The notes beneath the pieces are model-generated. The model saw only the letters and a list, made by a program, of their open reading frames with translations. It did not search any database and was not told the origin of the DNA. Positions 34,315-43,537 of a stretch of DNA of 64,000 nt are shown here, one piece after another. Each line of letters begins with the position of its first letter. The first letter of the stretch is position 1. This DNA is from Acidisoma silvae (GTDB taxonomy: Bacteria > Pseudomonadota > Alphaproteobacteria > Acetobacterales > Acetobacteraceae), in assembly GCF_020618775.1 (NCBI RefSeq), contig NZ_JAESVB010000017.1, forward strand, positions 1 through 64,000, in the 5' to 3' direction. Both the position numbers and the translations under genes were made by a program.

Positions 34315-35406
34315 ATGGCGTATGATCACACACTGTTTCGGGCCGCGGTCGATCGTCGGCGGTTTTTGGCTGGAAGTGCTGCTTTGGGCGCCGGCGTACT
34401 GACGATGGGCATACCGCGGCTTGCGCGCGCGGATTCTCCGCCGCTGCTGGTAACCTCAATCCGTTCGCTATCCAATCCCTATCATGCCGTATGGAAGGTG
34501 GGTGCGGATGCTTTCGCGAAGCAGATGGGTCTTGAGCACGTGACGCTTGTGACCGAAGGCAATTCCGAGAAAGGCATTTCCGACATCAATGCCATGATCG
34601 CCAAGACGAATGGCCATATGGTGCTGAACGTCGACCCCAATAATACGCCTGACGCCCGGCCGATTGTGGAAGCCTGTGCCAAGGCGGGGGTCTTTGTGGT
34701 GACATGGTGGAACAAGCCCGCGGACCTGCATCCCTGGGACTTCAATCCGCACTATATTTCCCACATCGAATTCGATGGCACGAGCAGCGGTGCCTATATC
34801 GCCGAGGAACTTTTCAAGGCGATGGGGGGCACAGGCGGTTTTGTCGCGATCGGCGGCATCATCTCTGACTCCGCATCCATAGACAGGCGTCGCGGCATGT
34901 TGGCGGCGCTGAAAAAAAATCCAAAAATCACGCTGCTGGACTGGCAGACGGGTGAATGGCAGTCTCAAAAGGCTTTCGATATCACGAGTTCCTGGCTGAC
35001 ACGCTTCGGCCCGAAGATCAAAGGCATCTGGGCCGCGAATGACGACATGGGCACCGGCGCGCTGGAAGCCCTGCGGTCTCAGGGCCTGGCCGGGCAGATT
35101 CCGGTTGTCGGTATCGATGGGATCAAAGCAGCGGTCGAGGCGGTGAAAGCCGGTGAATTTGCCTGCACGGTGTCCTCCGATCCCTATTGGCAGGGTGGCA
35201 TCGGCCTATCGATGGGGCTCGAAGCGGCGCAGGGCAAGTTTGATCCGTCGAAGGAGCCGAAACTACATCGTGAATTCAATGCTTCGACCGTCAAGATCAC
35301 GAGCGCTAATGTCGATGCTTACATCAAGACGCAGGTCGACACCCATCCGCAGATCGATTGGACCAATTTGTGGGATCGCGTGGCAAGTCCGATTACCTAT
35401 AGCTGA
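34315..35406 (+). CDS. sugar ABC transporter substrate-binding protein (ABC4)
   Basis: A 363-residue periplasmic binding protein with a Tat-like leader, DRRRFLAGSAALGAG ending LARADS. Ligand-domain marks are SIRSLSNPYHAVWKVGAD, NVDPNNTPDARPIVEAC, VAIGGIISDSASIDRR and WAANDDMGTGALEAL. ATG 34315 has GGGGG nine bases upstream; ATG 34306 directly abuts that run and is less likely. The Trp-rich VVTWWNKPADLHPWDF segment is unusual for the family and may shape the ligand site. First gene of a run binding protein-permease-ATPase-permease-GntR. Confidence 0.9.
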   Translation: MAYDHTLFRAAVDRRRFLAGSAALGAGVLTMGIPRLARADSPPLLVTSIRSLSNPYHAVWKVGADAFAKQMGLEHVTLVTEGNSEKGISDINAMIAKTNGHMVLNVDPNNTPDARPIVEACAKAGVFVVTWWNKPADLHPWDFNPHYISHIEFDGTSSGAYIAEELFKAMGGTGGFVAIGGIISDSASIDRRRGMLAALKKNPKITLLDWQTGEWQSQKAFDITSSWLTRFGPKIKGIWAANDDMGTGALEALRSQGLAGQIPVVGIDGIKAAVEAVKAGEFACTVSSDPYWQGGIGLSMGLEAAQGKFDPSKEPKLHREFNASTVKITSANVDAYIKTQVDTHPQIDWTNLWDRVASPITYS

Positions 35407-35426
35407 GATAGGCCGGCGAGAGCGTG

Positions 35427-36458
35427 ATGGACGCCAGGGTGTCTGTGGTTGAAACAACCAAGGAGATTGCAGGGACAGAGGCGCGCGCATCCGCTCGTTC
35501 CTCCTTCTTAAAGAAACGTCTGGGGCGCTTTGCGCCGCTTCTCGTGCTCGGGGCGCTTTGCCTGCTGCTGGGCCTGCTCAATCCATCGTTCTTCAGTCTT
35601 CGCAATCTTATCTGGGGTGTCGCCAATCAGGCCGCGATTCCCCTCATTCTATCGATGGGCGCTACGTTTATCATCATTATGGGCAGCATTGATCTCTCGA
35701 TCGAAGGCGTGCTCTGCGTGGGCGCCATGATCGTGGCGCTGCTTTGCACGAATGACGCGAACAGCCATCATTTCGGCTGGTGGGGTCCGCTATTGGCTTT
35801 GTTGGCTTGCACGGCGTTGGGACTGCTTAATGGCCTTGTGCATGTCGGACTGCGCATTCCGTCCTTCATGGCAACTCTCGGCCTGTGGTTCGTCGGACTT
35901 GGCATCGGCACCGTCATTCTAGGCGGGACCGCGGTTCGGGTGCTCGACCCCCATATACGCGGCATTGCATTTACACGCATCCTGGACGTGCCAATGGCCG
36001 TCTGGATCGCGATCGCGGCTTTTCTGCTGGCGCTGTTGATTGAACGATGTACACGCTTTGGTCGATACGTTTTTGCCATCGGCGGCGGAGAGGACATCGC
36101 GAAACTCTCTGGCGTTCCCGTCGCCCGGACGCGCATTCTGGCCTTCACGCTGGCGGGTTTTTTCACCGGCATCGCCTCCCTGCTTGCGAGCGCGCAACTT
36201 GGTCAGGCCAATACAACCATCGCCGACGGGCGGCTGTTCATGACCATCACAGCGGTCGTCGTTGGGGGCACCGCGTTGACCGGCGGTTACGGCAGTGTGG
36301 TCAATTCCCTGGTCGGCACGCTGACGGTTGTGGTACTGGCTAATGGCATGGTGCTGCTGGGTATCTCGCCCTATGTGCATGAGACGGTGCAAGGGCTGAT
36401 GATTATCGCGGCCGTCGCGCTGTCTGTCCGTCGCGGCGCTCAACTCGTGATCAAGTAA
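35427..36458 (+). CDS. sugar ABC transporter permease 1 (ABC4)
   Basis: A 343-residue RbsC-type permease: FIIIMGSIDLSIEGVLCVGAM near residue 77, RFGRYVFAIGGGEDIAKLSGV in the coupling loop, and VVVGGTALTGGYGSVVNSLVG. It begins 20 bases after the binding-protein stop (GTG 35424 is an alternative start). A second, different permease is encoded after the ATPase, so the channel is probably a heterodimer. Confidence 0.9.
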   Translation: MDARVSVVETTKEIAGTEARASARSSFLKKRLGRFAPLLVLGALCLLLGLLNPSFFSLRNLIWGVANQAAIPLILSMGATFIIIMGSIDLSIEGVLCVGAMIVALLCTNDANSHHFGWWGPLLALLACTALGLLNGLVHVGLRIPSFMATLGLWFVGLGIGTVILGGTAVRVLDPHIRGIAFTRILDVPMAVWIAIAAFLLALLIERCTRFGRYVFAIGGGEDIAKLSGVPVARTRILAFTLAGFFTGIASLLASAQLGQANTTIADGRLFMTITAVVVGGTALTGGYGSVVNSLVGTLTVVVLANGMVLLGISPYVHETVQGLMIIAAVALSVRRGAQLVIK

Positions 36459-36466
36459 GGCCAGCG

Positions 36467-37972
36467 ATGTTAACGGTCGAACACATCAGCAAACGTTATG
36501 GTCCCGTGCAAGCGTTGCGGGATGTCTCGATCGACGTGAGGCCGCATGAGGTCGTAGGGTTGATCGGTGAAAACGGGGCCGGCAAGTCCACCCTCATGCG
36601 TATTCTGGCGGGGACGGTGCAGCCGGACCAGGGTGTCATTCGGGTCAACGGCACAGCCGTCACATTGCGGGACAGCCGCCACGCCAAAGCCTGCGGAATA
36701 GCGATGGTCTTTCAGGAGCAGTCGCTGCTTCTCAACATGACCGTCGCCGAAAACCTCCATCTCACACAGGAGGGTGAGTTCACGCGGATGGGCTTGCTTC
36801 AGAAGCGGCGTATGAACGCTGCCGCACGGGCTCACCTCAGTCGTGTGGGGCTTGATGTCGATCCCCGCACGCAAGTGGGCGAACTCACATTCGCTGCACG
36901 GCAGATGGTGGAACTTGCCAAGGCTCTGGCGCTTGAAGAGCGGACGACGGCGCCGCTGACCATATTTCTCGATGAACCGACATCCGTCTTGGAAACGCGT
37001 GACATCGGGATTCTGTTCGACCGCATGCGGTCTCTGAAGTCTCGGGCGAGTTTCATCTTCGTCTCGCACCGATTGGACGAGGTGCTGCAGATCAGCGATC
37101 GCGTCTATGTGATGAAAGACGGCGCGGTGGTGGCCGAACGGCCAGCAGATGCGGTCACCGTGTCCGAATTGCACGAGATGATGGTGGGGCAGGAACTGCA
37201 TGCCGGGTACTACAGAGAGGATCGGCAGGGCTTGCCACAGGAGGGAGAACCGGCGCTGGAAGCGCGCGGTTTGACGGTGCGCGGCGTCTTCCAGGGCGTG
37301 GATTTTGCGCTGCGGCGTGGTGAGGTGCTGGGCGTTGCTGGCGTTATCGGGTCCGGTCGCGAAGAACTCATGCGAACACTGTTCGGTTTTCTGCCCCAGA
37401 CTGCGGGAACTTTGACGGTCAATGGCCGCGATCTTGTGCTGCGTTCGCCAACCGAGGCCGTGGCGGCCGGTATCGGCTATATCCCGCGGGAGCGCCGACT
37501 GGAGGGGCTCGTGATGGACCTATCGGTCGCTGTCAACATGACGCTTGCCAATCTGGATGTCGCCATGAGCCGCAATATCATTGATCGGACGCGGGAGCGG
37601 GCGATCGCGAAGGATTGGATAGAGCGGCTGCATATCCGGACGCCCAATGCCAATCAGGTCTGCCGCAACCTCAGTGGCGGCAATCAGCAAAAAATCGTGC
37701 TTGCCCGATGGATGACGGCGAAATCACGCATCCTGATACTCGATCACCCGACGCGGGGCTTGGATGTCGGCGCCAAAGGCGAGGTCTACGACTTGATCCG
37801 TGCGCTATCGGAGGATGGCGCCAGCATCATTCTGACGTCCGACACGCTCGAAGAAACCATCGGGCTCTGTCACACCATCCTGGTCATGCGGGATGGTTCG
37901 ATCACCGGCAGATTCGACGCGCCAGCGGGCGCCAAGCCGAGTCAGGTGGCGCTGCTGGAACAAATGGTTTGA
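36467..37972 (+). CDS. sugar ABC transporter ATP-binding protein, RbsA-like (ABC4)
   Basis: A 501-residue double ATPase. Domain 1 is complete: Walker A GENGAGKST, Walker B IFLDEPTSVLE, switch His in FVSHRLDEV; its signature region reads LTFAARQMVELAK, off the LSGGQ norm. Domain 2 has the usual degenerate P-loop (GVIGSGREEL), signature LSGGNQQKIVLAR, but Walker B LILDHPTRGLD with His for the catalytic Glu. Site 2 should be inactive, as in ABC1. It lies between the two permease genes, 8 and 10 bases away. Confidence 0.92.
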   Translation: MLTVEHISKRYGPVQALRDVSIDVRPHEVVGLIGENGAGKSTLMRILAGTVQPDQGVIRVNGTAVTLRDSRHAKACGIAMVFQEQSLLLNMTVAENLHLTQEGEFTRMGLLQKRRMNAAARAHLSRVGLDVDPRTQVGELTFAARQMVELAKALALEERTTAPLTIFLDEPTSVLETRDIGILFDRMRSLKSRASFIFVSHRLDEVLQISDRVYVMKDGAVVAERPADAVTVSELHEMMVGQELHAGYYREDRQGLPQEGEPALEARGLTVRGVFQGVDFALRRGEVLGVAGVIGSGREELMRTLFGFLPQTAGTLTVNGRDLVLRSPTEAVAAGIGYIPRERRLEGLVMDLSVAVNMTLANLDVAMSRNIIDRTRERAIAKDWIERLHIRTPNANQVCRNLSGGNQQKIVLARWMTAKSRILILDHPTRGLDVGAKGEVYDLIRALSEDGASIILTSDTLEETIGLCHTILVMRDGSITGRFDAPAGAKPSQVALLEQMV

Positions 37973-37982
37973 GGAGCCATTT

Positions 37983-38960
37983 ATGGCCAATGCAGGAATA
38001 GACCGGATGTCGCCAGGCCTCCTTTTCGACCGCGTGCGTCCCTACACGCCGGTGCTACTGCTCATCTTGCTGCTCCTGGGCATAGGTATTGCGCAGCCGG
38101 ATTTCCTGCGTCCCAAGGATCTGTCGGTCATTCTGTCGGACGCGGCTGTACTGTTCGAATTAGCTGCCGGAATGACATTCGTCATCATGCTCGGCGGCAT
38201 CGACCTTTCGGTGCAGGCCGGGGCGTCCTTCGCCAGTATGGTTGTGGCGGAACTTCTGCCGAGTGTCGGTTATCTGGCCTTTCCGATCACGATCCTTATC
38301 GGGCTCGTCGCCGGATTAAGCAGCGGTTTCGTGCATGTTCGGTTACGGATTCCGTCCTTCATCGCGACCCTTGCGACTGGCGGTATCATGACGGGGCTGT
38401 CTCTCCTGATGGAGGCGGGGCAGTCCGTATCCTTGCAGCAGGCGGGACGATATCAATGCGTTTGGATTACCGGCAATCTGATCCTGGGCATTCCCAACGT
38501 CATCCCGATCGCTTGTGTGGTTGCGCTCGGCGGCCTTTTTTTGCAGCGCTATACCCGCTTCGGTCGCTTCAGCGCGGCCATTGGTGCTGGGGAGCCGGCG
38601 GCACGGGCGGCGGGCATTTCGGTCGCCCGTTACAAGATTATGGCCTTTGGCCTTTCAGGGGCATGTGCAGCCTTTGGCGGTGTGCTGCTGGCCGCAAAGC
38701 TGGGCAGTGGCTCTCCCGATCTCGCGAACCAGTTGCTGCTGCCGACGATCGCCGCGGTGGTGGTCGGCGGAACCGCCATTACCGGTGGAATCGGGAATAT
38801 CGGCTTGACGGTTGTTGGCACACTGATTGTATCGATCGTGCGGATCGGCATGACATTCCTTGGCGTGGATATTTTCGCCCAGCAAATTGTCTTCGGCACT
38901 GCACTCGTTTTTGCCGTCTTCGTCACTATTGATCGCAGCAAAATAGCGATCATCAAATAA
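37983..38960 (+). CDS. sugar ABC transporter permease 2 (ABC4)
   Basis: A 325-residue RbsC-type permease with FVIMLGGIDLSVQAGASFASM, RFGRFSAAIGAGEPAARAAGI and VVVGGTAITGGIGNIGLTVVG. AGGAG stands seven bases before the ATG. It is clearly different in sequence from permease 1 of the same run, and ends FVTIDRSKIAIIK, close to the end of the ABC1 permease (FVTIDRKKIGIIK), hinting that these two are nearest relatives within the window. Confidence 0.9.
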   Translation: MANAGIDRMSPGLLFDRVRPYTPVLLLILLLLGIGIAQPDFLRPKDLSVILSDAAVLFELAAGMTFVIMLGGIDLSVQAGASFASMVVAELLPSVGYLAFPITILIGLVAGLSSGFVHVRLRIPSFIATLATGGIMTGLSLLMEAGQSVSLQQAGRYQCVWITGNLILGIPNVIPIACVVALGGLFLQRYTRFGRFSAAIGAGEPAARAAGISVARYKIMAFGLSGACAAFGGVLLAAKLGSGSPDLANQLLLPTIAAVVVGGTAITGGIGNIGLTVVGTLIVSIVRIGMTFLGVDIFAQQIVFGTALVFAVFVTIDRSKIAIIK

Positions 38961-39010
38961 GATGATGATGCAGCGCGTTGTTAGGGCAGACGAATAGGCA
39001 TAGGCAAGTT

Positions 39011-39745
39011 ATGGCGCTGACACTCGGGCGTTTAGATCGGGGTCCACATTTGCCGACGCTGGTCGCCAGTTCGATCACGCGGGAAATCGCACAGGGACGA
39101 CTGAAACCGGGGGACCAGTTGCCGACGGAGCAATCCTTGGCGGAGACATTCGGTGTCAGCCGTAACGTCGTGCGAGAAGCTATCGCGCGACTGAGAGTGG
39201 AGGGGCGGGTGTGGTCTCGCCAGGGGCGCGGGGCGTTTGTTTCTGCCACCCCGCAGACAAATCTTCTCACCATTGAACATGACGATGCGCAGCCCGAAGA
39301 TGTCTTTGCTGCGCTATTTCAATTTCGCGGTATTTTGGAAGTGCAGGGCGCGGCTTTGGCGGCCCAGTTGAGAACGCCGGATGATCTAGACCGGATACGT
39401 GAGGCTGTAGAGGCCATGGCGGCCGCACCATATGGCAGCATTCTATGGCTCAACGGAGATCTTGCTTTTCATCACGCGATTGCATCGGCGACCCACAACA
39501 CATATTTCGTTCAGGTCCTTGCGTTCGTCGCAGAAAAGGTCCGAGAAAGTATCCTTTCAGCGGGAGGGCAGAGCCATTCGGAAAATATGGCTCAGGCGAC
39601 GGAGCGGGAGCATCGCTCCATTCTCGCCGCAATCGAGATGCAGGATGAGGCCGCGGCACGAAATGCGATGAAGGATCACTTGGCCGGTGCTGCTAGCCGT
39701 ATTGGCACAACCATTGCCACCGAGGGCATGAAGAGTTCGTTATAG
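39011..39745 (+). CDS. GntR family regulator, FadR/FCD subfamily
   Basis: A 244-residue regulator with the winged HTH EIAQGRLKPGDQLPTEQSLA, then FGVSRNVVREAIARLRVEG, and an FCD domain with LAFHHAIASATHNTYFV and EREHRSILAAIE as its metal/ligand elements. It follows ABC4 by 50 bases in the same direction and probably controls it through the paired sites at 34.2-34.3 kb. The start at 39011 is family-like; an upstream in-frame TTG is possible. Confidence 0.88.
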   Translation: MALTLGRLDRGPHLPTLVASSITREIAQGRLKPGDQLPTEQSLAETFGVSRNVVREAIARLRVEGRVWSRQGRGAFVSATPQTNLLTIEHDDAQPEDVFAALFQFRGILEVQGAALAAQLRTPDDLDRIREAVEAMAAAPYGSILWLNGDLAFHHAIASATHNTYFVQVLAFVAEKVRESILSAGGQSHSENMAQATEREHRSILAAIEMQDEAAARNAMKDHLAGAASRIGTTIATEGMKSSL

Positions 39746-40099
39746 TCGAAGGCTAGGGTAAGTCTTTCATTTGATTGAAGCGTGTCGATCAGATATGATG
39801 GAAATTACTGGACGGGGCCGTCAAGTATTCTCGATTGTAGTAAAACAGGGGAAATGGACCGTAGTCGCGTTTTGGCTTTGGTCCGAAAATCTGAGCTAAA
39901 TGTACTAAACTAGCTAAAAATTATCTGAATTCGGCTTTGATGTATCACATTACGCGGCCTTTTTTAGCGCCTCTTGAGCCAAGAGCGAATTAGTTCGCCA
40001 TTCCCGATAGTGAGGCGGCCCTGAAAAAGCGCCGTAACCTCTCTATGGAGCAATTTGCGCGGGAGCCGCTGTTGCAACGCCTGCGCAAATTGTTGAATT
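39746..40099. other. gap with a perfect 10-bp inverted repeat
   Basis: No gene. The gap lies between convergent genes. CAATTTGCGC (40051-40060) and GCGCAAATTG (40083-40092) pair perfectly around a 22-base loop, with two more paired G/C bases after one mismatch inside. It is eight bases past the stop of the reverse SDR gene, so it may end that transcript or the forward GntR one, though no long T-run follows on either side. The rest shows nothing. Confidence 0.45.
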
Positions 40100-40855
40100 T
40101 CAGCCGCTGTGATAGCCACCGTCGACCGGCAGAATAATGCCGGTCACGAACGCCGCGGCGGGTGAGGCCAGGAACAGGGTCGGACCGATCAGGTCTTCGG
40201 CGAGACCCCAGCGTTTCAGCGCGGCGCGCTCGGCGATCTTTTCTTTGGACGGCGAATTTTCCCAGAGCGCGCGCGTCATATCGGTCTTGTGATAGCCGGG
40301 CGCGATGGCGTTTACCCGAACGCCGCTTGGGCCATAGCGATGGGCCATAGCGCGGGTCAGCCCAACGATGCCAGTCTTGCTTGCGGTGTAGGCGGGCACC
40401 GCCTCATCGGCCAGATAGCTCAGCATCGACGCGACGTTAATGATATTGCCTTGACTTTTTAGAAGCAGCGGCAGGGCGCTGCGGGAGAGGCGCATGGCGC
40501 TGTTAAGGTTGATGTCGATCACTGTGAGGAAATCGGCTTCCTCCCACTCAGCACCCGGTTTGGCGACGCCCTGGCAATTCACTAGAACGTCCAACTGTGA
40601 AAGACCGCGGAAAAAGGTGTCGATAGCGGCACTGTCCTGCACGTCTAGCCGAGCGAAGGTAACGCCAGGACGGGCAGGGGCTGCGGTTAGCGCGGCAATC
40701 TTTGTCTCAGAGCTGCCGGTAGCGAGCACGATCGCCCCTGCGGCGGCAAAACCTTCCGCCATGGCTAGGCCGATGCCGCTGGTGCCTCCGGAGACCACAA
40801 CGTGTTTGTCGCGCAAAGCGGCCGCGAAACTCCCTGCGATTTCATCTATGCTCAT
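40100..40855 (-). CDS. SDR family oxidoreductase
   Basis: A 251-residue classical SDR: SGGTSGIGLAMAEGF, VNCQGVAKPG (Cys in place of the usual NNAG Asn-Ala), catalytic Ser in NVASMLSY, YTASKTGIVG with Tyr and Lys, and FLASPAAAFVTGIILPVDGGY. It is 3-oxoacyl reductase-like in sequence, probably a sugar or sugar-acid dehydrogenase given the setting. It stands alone in reverse, downstream of and convergent with the ABC4-GntR run. Confidence 0.87.
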   Translation of the reverse strand: MSIDEIAGSFAAALRDKHVVVSGGTSGIGLAMAEGFAAAGAIVLATGSSETKIAALTAAPARPGVTFARLDVQDSAAIDTFFRGLSQLDVLVNCQGVAKPGAEWEEADFLTVIDINLNSAMRLSRSALPLLLKSQGNIINVASMLSYLADEAVPAYTASKTGIVGLTRAMAHRYGPSGVRVNAIAPGYHKTDMTRALWENSPSKEKIAERAALKRWGLAEDLIGPTLFLASPAAAFVTGIILPVDGGYHSG

Positions 40856-41246
40856 GTATTTCTTCCTTTTTATCTAGCGTTGACGATTTGAATACCGTCT
40901 GCCTGCCTAGCTGTCACGTGTGTCTCGTTGCAGAAACCCAGATTCCCCTCAATGGTAAGCTGTCTAGGGCCATCGCTGCGATCCGAGCACTCTCGAACCA
41001 AAAGCATTCTCGTTCTGGACGGAGGGTGGCGATATAACCGCCCATCGCCTTCCCTGTCGCGTGATGCCATGAGATCGCATCACGAGCCTGCGCATGACAA
41101 AAATCTCCAGCTAGGCATCTTTCAAAAGGTGCGTTTTTTTACGACCCGACGTGGTGTTAGCAGCCTATGCGGTTTCATGATTGTCTTGTGAAAGCTCCCA
41201 ACCAGCCGTGAGAAAGGTTGATCGGGAACGTAGGCGGCAGGTCGAT
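40856..41246. other. gap, nothing recognised
   Basis: About 390 bases ahead of the reverse SDR gene. Short open frames have no family likeness or ribosome site. The region presumably holds the SDR promoter; no clear -35/-10 pair or dyad was found. Confidence 0.3.
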
Positions 41247-41329
41247 TCAGTGCTTCGGATTGCTAGCGGCCTCCAGCCGATCCATCGCAGGGAAAAGCAC
41301 ACCGGACACAACAGATCCGAGATGGATGG

Positions 41330-41539
41330 CTAAGTGCCAAGCAACGTCTTGCTTAGAGTAATTTGATATGCTCGCGAATGTCCGGAGAGGATGAGTCGCG
41401 GATATCGCAACAATGAGCCCGATGAGTTTGATCGCAAGCGGAACATGATCTCTCTGCAGAGCGCATTCATTGCCCAAAGAAGCCAGGTCAGAGCCAGTAT
41501 AACCCAACTATTGCGCGCCGCCATAATGCGCAGGTTCAT
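41330..41539 (-). pseudogene. truncated MFS transporter remnant
   Basis: The reverse frame starts MNLRIMAARNSWVILALTWL and continues LWAMNALCREIMFRL, the first helix and loop of an MFS permease, with AAGGAAG seven bases before the ATG. After about 28 residues the likeness is lost; an overlapping reverse frame (41247-41507) carries hydrophobic text (LAIKLIGLIVAISAT) that may be the frameshifted continuation. It then stops, far short of 400 residues. It follows the galactonate-type operon and may be the remains of its exit or uptake permease. Confidence 0.35.
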
Positions 41540-41582
41540 CGCAGAGCTTCCTTGAAGAGGGCGTGCAGGCACGGGCGGCCCG

Positions 41583-42359
41583 TCATTCGTGATAGAGCAC
41601 GGAACGGCCGCCATCGATTGCAATGCTGGCGGCGTTGATAAAGGGCGCTTCGTCGGAGGCAAGGAAAAGCGCCGTCATGGCGACTTCGTCTGGCCGGCCG
41701 ATGCGCTTGGGCGGGTGGAGATCATAAGCTTTACGGCGCTCAGCTTCCGGGTCAGGGAAGGTTGCCCAATAGTCGCGCGCAATATCAGTCTCGATATAGC
41801 CCGGAGCGATTGCATTAACACGCACGCCTTTCGCTGCATATTGAATGCCGAGAGAACGGGTAAGGCCAAGAAGCCCGTGTTTTGCGACTGGATACGGGAA
41901 TGTATCCGGGATGATGGTCGTGGAATGACTGGATGCAATATTGACGATGCTGCCGGCGCCCCCCGCGAGCATCGCGGGCAGTGCGGCTTTGCACATATGC
42001 CAGACGCCATCGAGGTCAACCGCGAAGCAGCGTCGCCATTCTTCGTCGGTCGTTGCCAGCGGCTCATGAAAGACATTGATCCCTGCGTTATTGACGAGGA
42101 TATCCAGCTTCCCGAAAGCAGCAAGCGTCTGTCGCACGCTATCAGCCGCAGCGATTGGGTCCGCTACATCGGTTCGCACAAAGAGGCTTCTGCCACCCTG
42201 GGCCGCCAAGGCCGATGCCATAGAGGCGCCAGTTTCCGCGTCCCGCTCAGCGATGACCACAGCGGCACCTTCGCGTGCAAAGGCTTGGGCGATGGCGGCC
42301 CCGATGCCGCGTCCTGAACCGGTGACAATCGCGATCTTGTCTTGTAAACGACCGCTCAT
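41583..42359 (-). CDS. SDR family oxidoreductase, galactose 1-dehydrogenase-like
   Basis: A 258-residue classical SDR: VTGSGRGIGAAIAQAF, NNAGINVFHEPLATT, catalytic Ser in IASSHSTTI, Tyr and Lys in YPVAKHGLLG, and the end AIDGGRSVLYHE, which recurs in rhizobial sugar 1-dehydrogenases. It starts just after the dehydratase stop (gap five bases). In this operon the likely step is aldose to aldonolactone. ATG 42359 is taken as start; GTG 42368 is possible. Confidence 0.87.
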   Translation of the reverse strand: MSGRLQDKIAIVTGSGRGIGAAIAQAFAREGAAVVIAERDAETGASMASALAAQGGRSLFVRTDVADPIAAADSVRQTLAAFGKLDILVNNAGINVFHEPLATTDEEWRRCFAVDLDGVWHMCKAALPAMLAGGAGSIVNIASSHSTTIIPDTFPYPVAKHGLLGLTRSLGIQYAAKGVRVNAIAPGYIETDIARDYWATFPDPEAERRKAYDLHPPKRIGRPDEVAMTALFLASDEAPFINAASIAIDGGRSVLYHE

Positions 42360-42364
42360 TGCAC

Positions 42365-43537
42365 TCACCAATCCACCACTGTTCCGTCAGGCATAACCGC
42401 CTCGGTTGCCGTCATAATTTCCTGCTTGAAAGGGTGCTTTGCCGCAACAGCTTCGTCTATCTCAATTCCCAGGCCCGGAGCTTCGGGGATTTGCCAATGG
42501 CCGTCTACCATGCGGATGGGACCTTGCAGAACGTCTCCATACCAAGGCACGGCCCCAACCATTTCTTCTTGAATCACGAAGTTTGGCGTCGCAATATCGA
42601 AATGTAAGGCGGCGACGCCGGCCAAGGGCCCAAGCGGATTATGCGGCGCGATGCCTGCGCCTGCGAGTTCAGCCATGGCAGCGATCTTCCGCGCCTCGGT
42701 AAAGCCGCCCACATGGCAGAGATCAGGTTGCGCGATGTCGAGAATGCGCGCCTGGAAGAAGGGCTCAAATTCCCACCGGTCGACCAGACGCTCACCGGCG
42801 GCAATTGGCACATGCGTGCGCTGAGCGATCGATTTTAGTCCAGCGATATCATGCGGCGGGAGCGGCTCTTCCACGAAAAGTGGGCGGCCAGGCGCCAGCG
42901 CATCGATATAGTGGAGTGCTGCACCGGCCGAGGCGCAGCGGCCATGAAAATCGACCATAAGCTCTACGTCATTCCCGACGGCGGCGCGCAAATCCTGCAT
43001 CATACGGGCGACATCGTCGATGGCGCGGTTTGGTGCCGTATAATGGGTGTAGGGGATAAAGACGACCTTCATGGCGCGGTAGCCACGCTCCAGCACTTCA
43101 TGGGCTCGCTCGATCAAAGGGCCTGCAGACATGCTGTTATAGACGGCGTCGATCTGTCCCAGGCCCAGATGGGTGTAGACGGGCACACGATCACGCATCT
43201 TTCCGCCGAGAAGACGCCAGACGGGGAGGCCCACGCTTTTGCCAAAGATGTCCCAAAGTGCCACTTCGATTCCGGCAATGGCGCTGCTACCGATGACACC
43301 GATGCGCCAGAACCCATGCTTGTGCATGGTCCGCACCAGATTTTCGATATCGCGAGGATCCTTTCCAATGATGAGTGGAGCAATGTCGTCGACAGCGCCT
43401 GTTACTGCGCGCGTTTTCCACTCCAGCGTCGCTTCGCCCCAGCCATAGAGGCCGGGTTGGTCAGTGTCGACTCGCACGAAGATCCAGTTACGCATCTCGG
43501 CGTTGACGACAACGGTACGAATACCCGTGATCTTCAT
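42365..43537 (-). CDS. mandelate racemase/enolase superfamily dehydratase, galactonate dehydratase-like
   Basis: A 390-residue enolase-superfamily enzyme. Metal ligands are visible in VDFHGR (Asp), FVEEPLPP (Glu) and IAAGER (Glu), and the catalytic His in APHNPLGP. LYGWGEATLEWKTRAV at the start and WDIFGKSVGLPVWRLLGG match the D-galactonate dehydratase group, which removes water from an aldonate to give 2-keto-3-deoxy acid. Related members use gluconate, arabinonate or fuconate. The DgoR-like regulator and mutarotase favour galactonate. It overlaps the mutarotase gene by four bases. Confidence 0.87.
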   Translation of the reverse strand: MKITGIRTVVVNAEMRNWIFVRVDTDQPGLYGWGEATLEWKTRAVTGAVDDIAPLIIGKDPRDIENLVRTMHKHGFWRIGVIGSSAIAGIEVALWDIFGKSVGLPVWRLLGGKMRDRVPVYTHLGLGQIDAVYNSMSAGPLIERAHEVLERGYRAMKVVFIPYTHYTAPNRAIDDVARMMQDLRAAVGNDVELMVDFHGRCASAGAALHYIDALAPGRPLFVEEPLPPHDIAGLKSIAQRTHVPIAAGERLVDRWEFEPFFQARILDIAQPDLCHVGGFTEARKIAAMAELAGAGIAPHNPLGPLAGVAALHFDIATPNFVIQEEMVGAVPWYGDVLQGPIRMVDGHWQIPEAPGLGIEIDEAVAAKHPFKQEIMTATEAVMPDGTVVDW

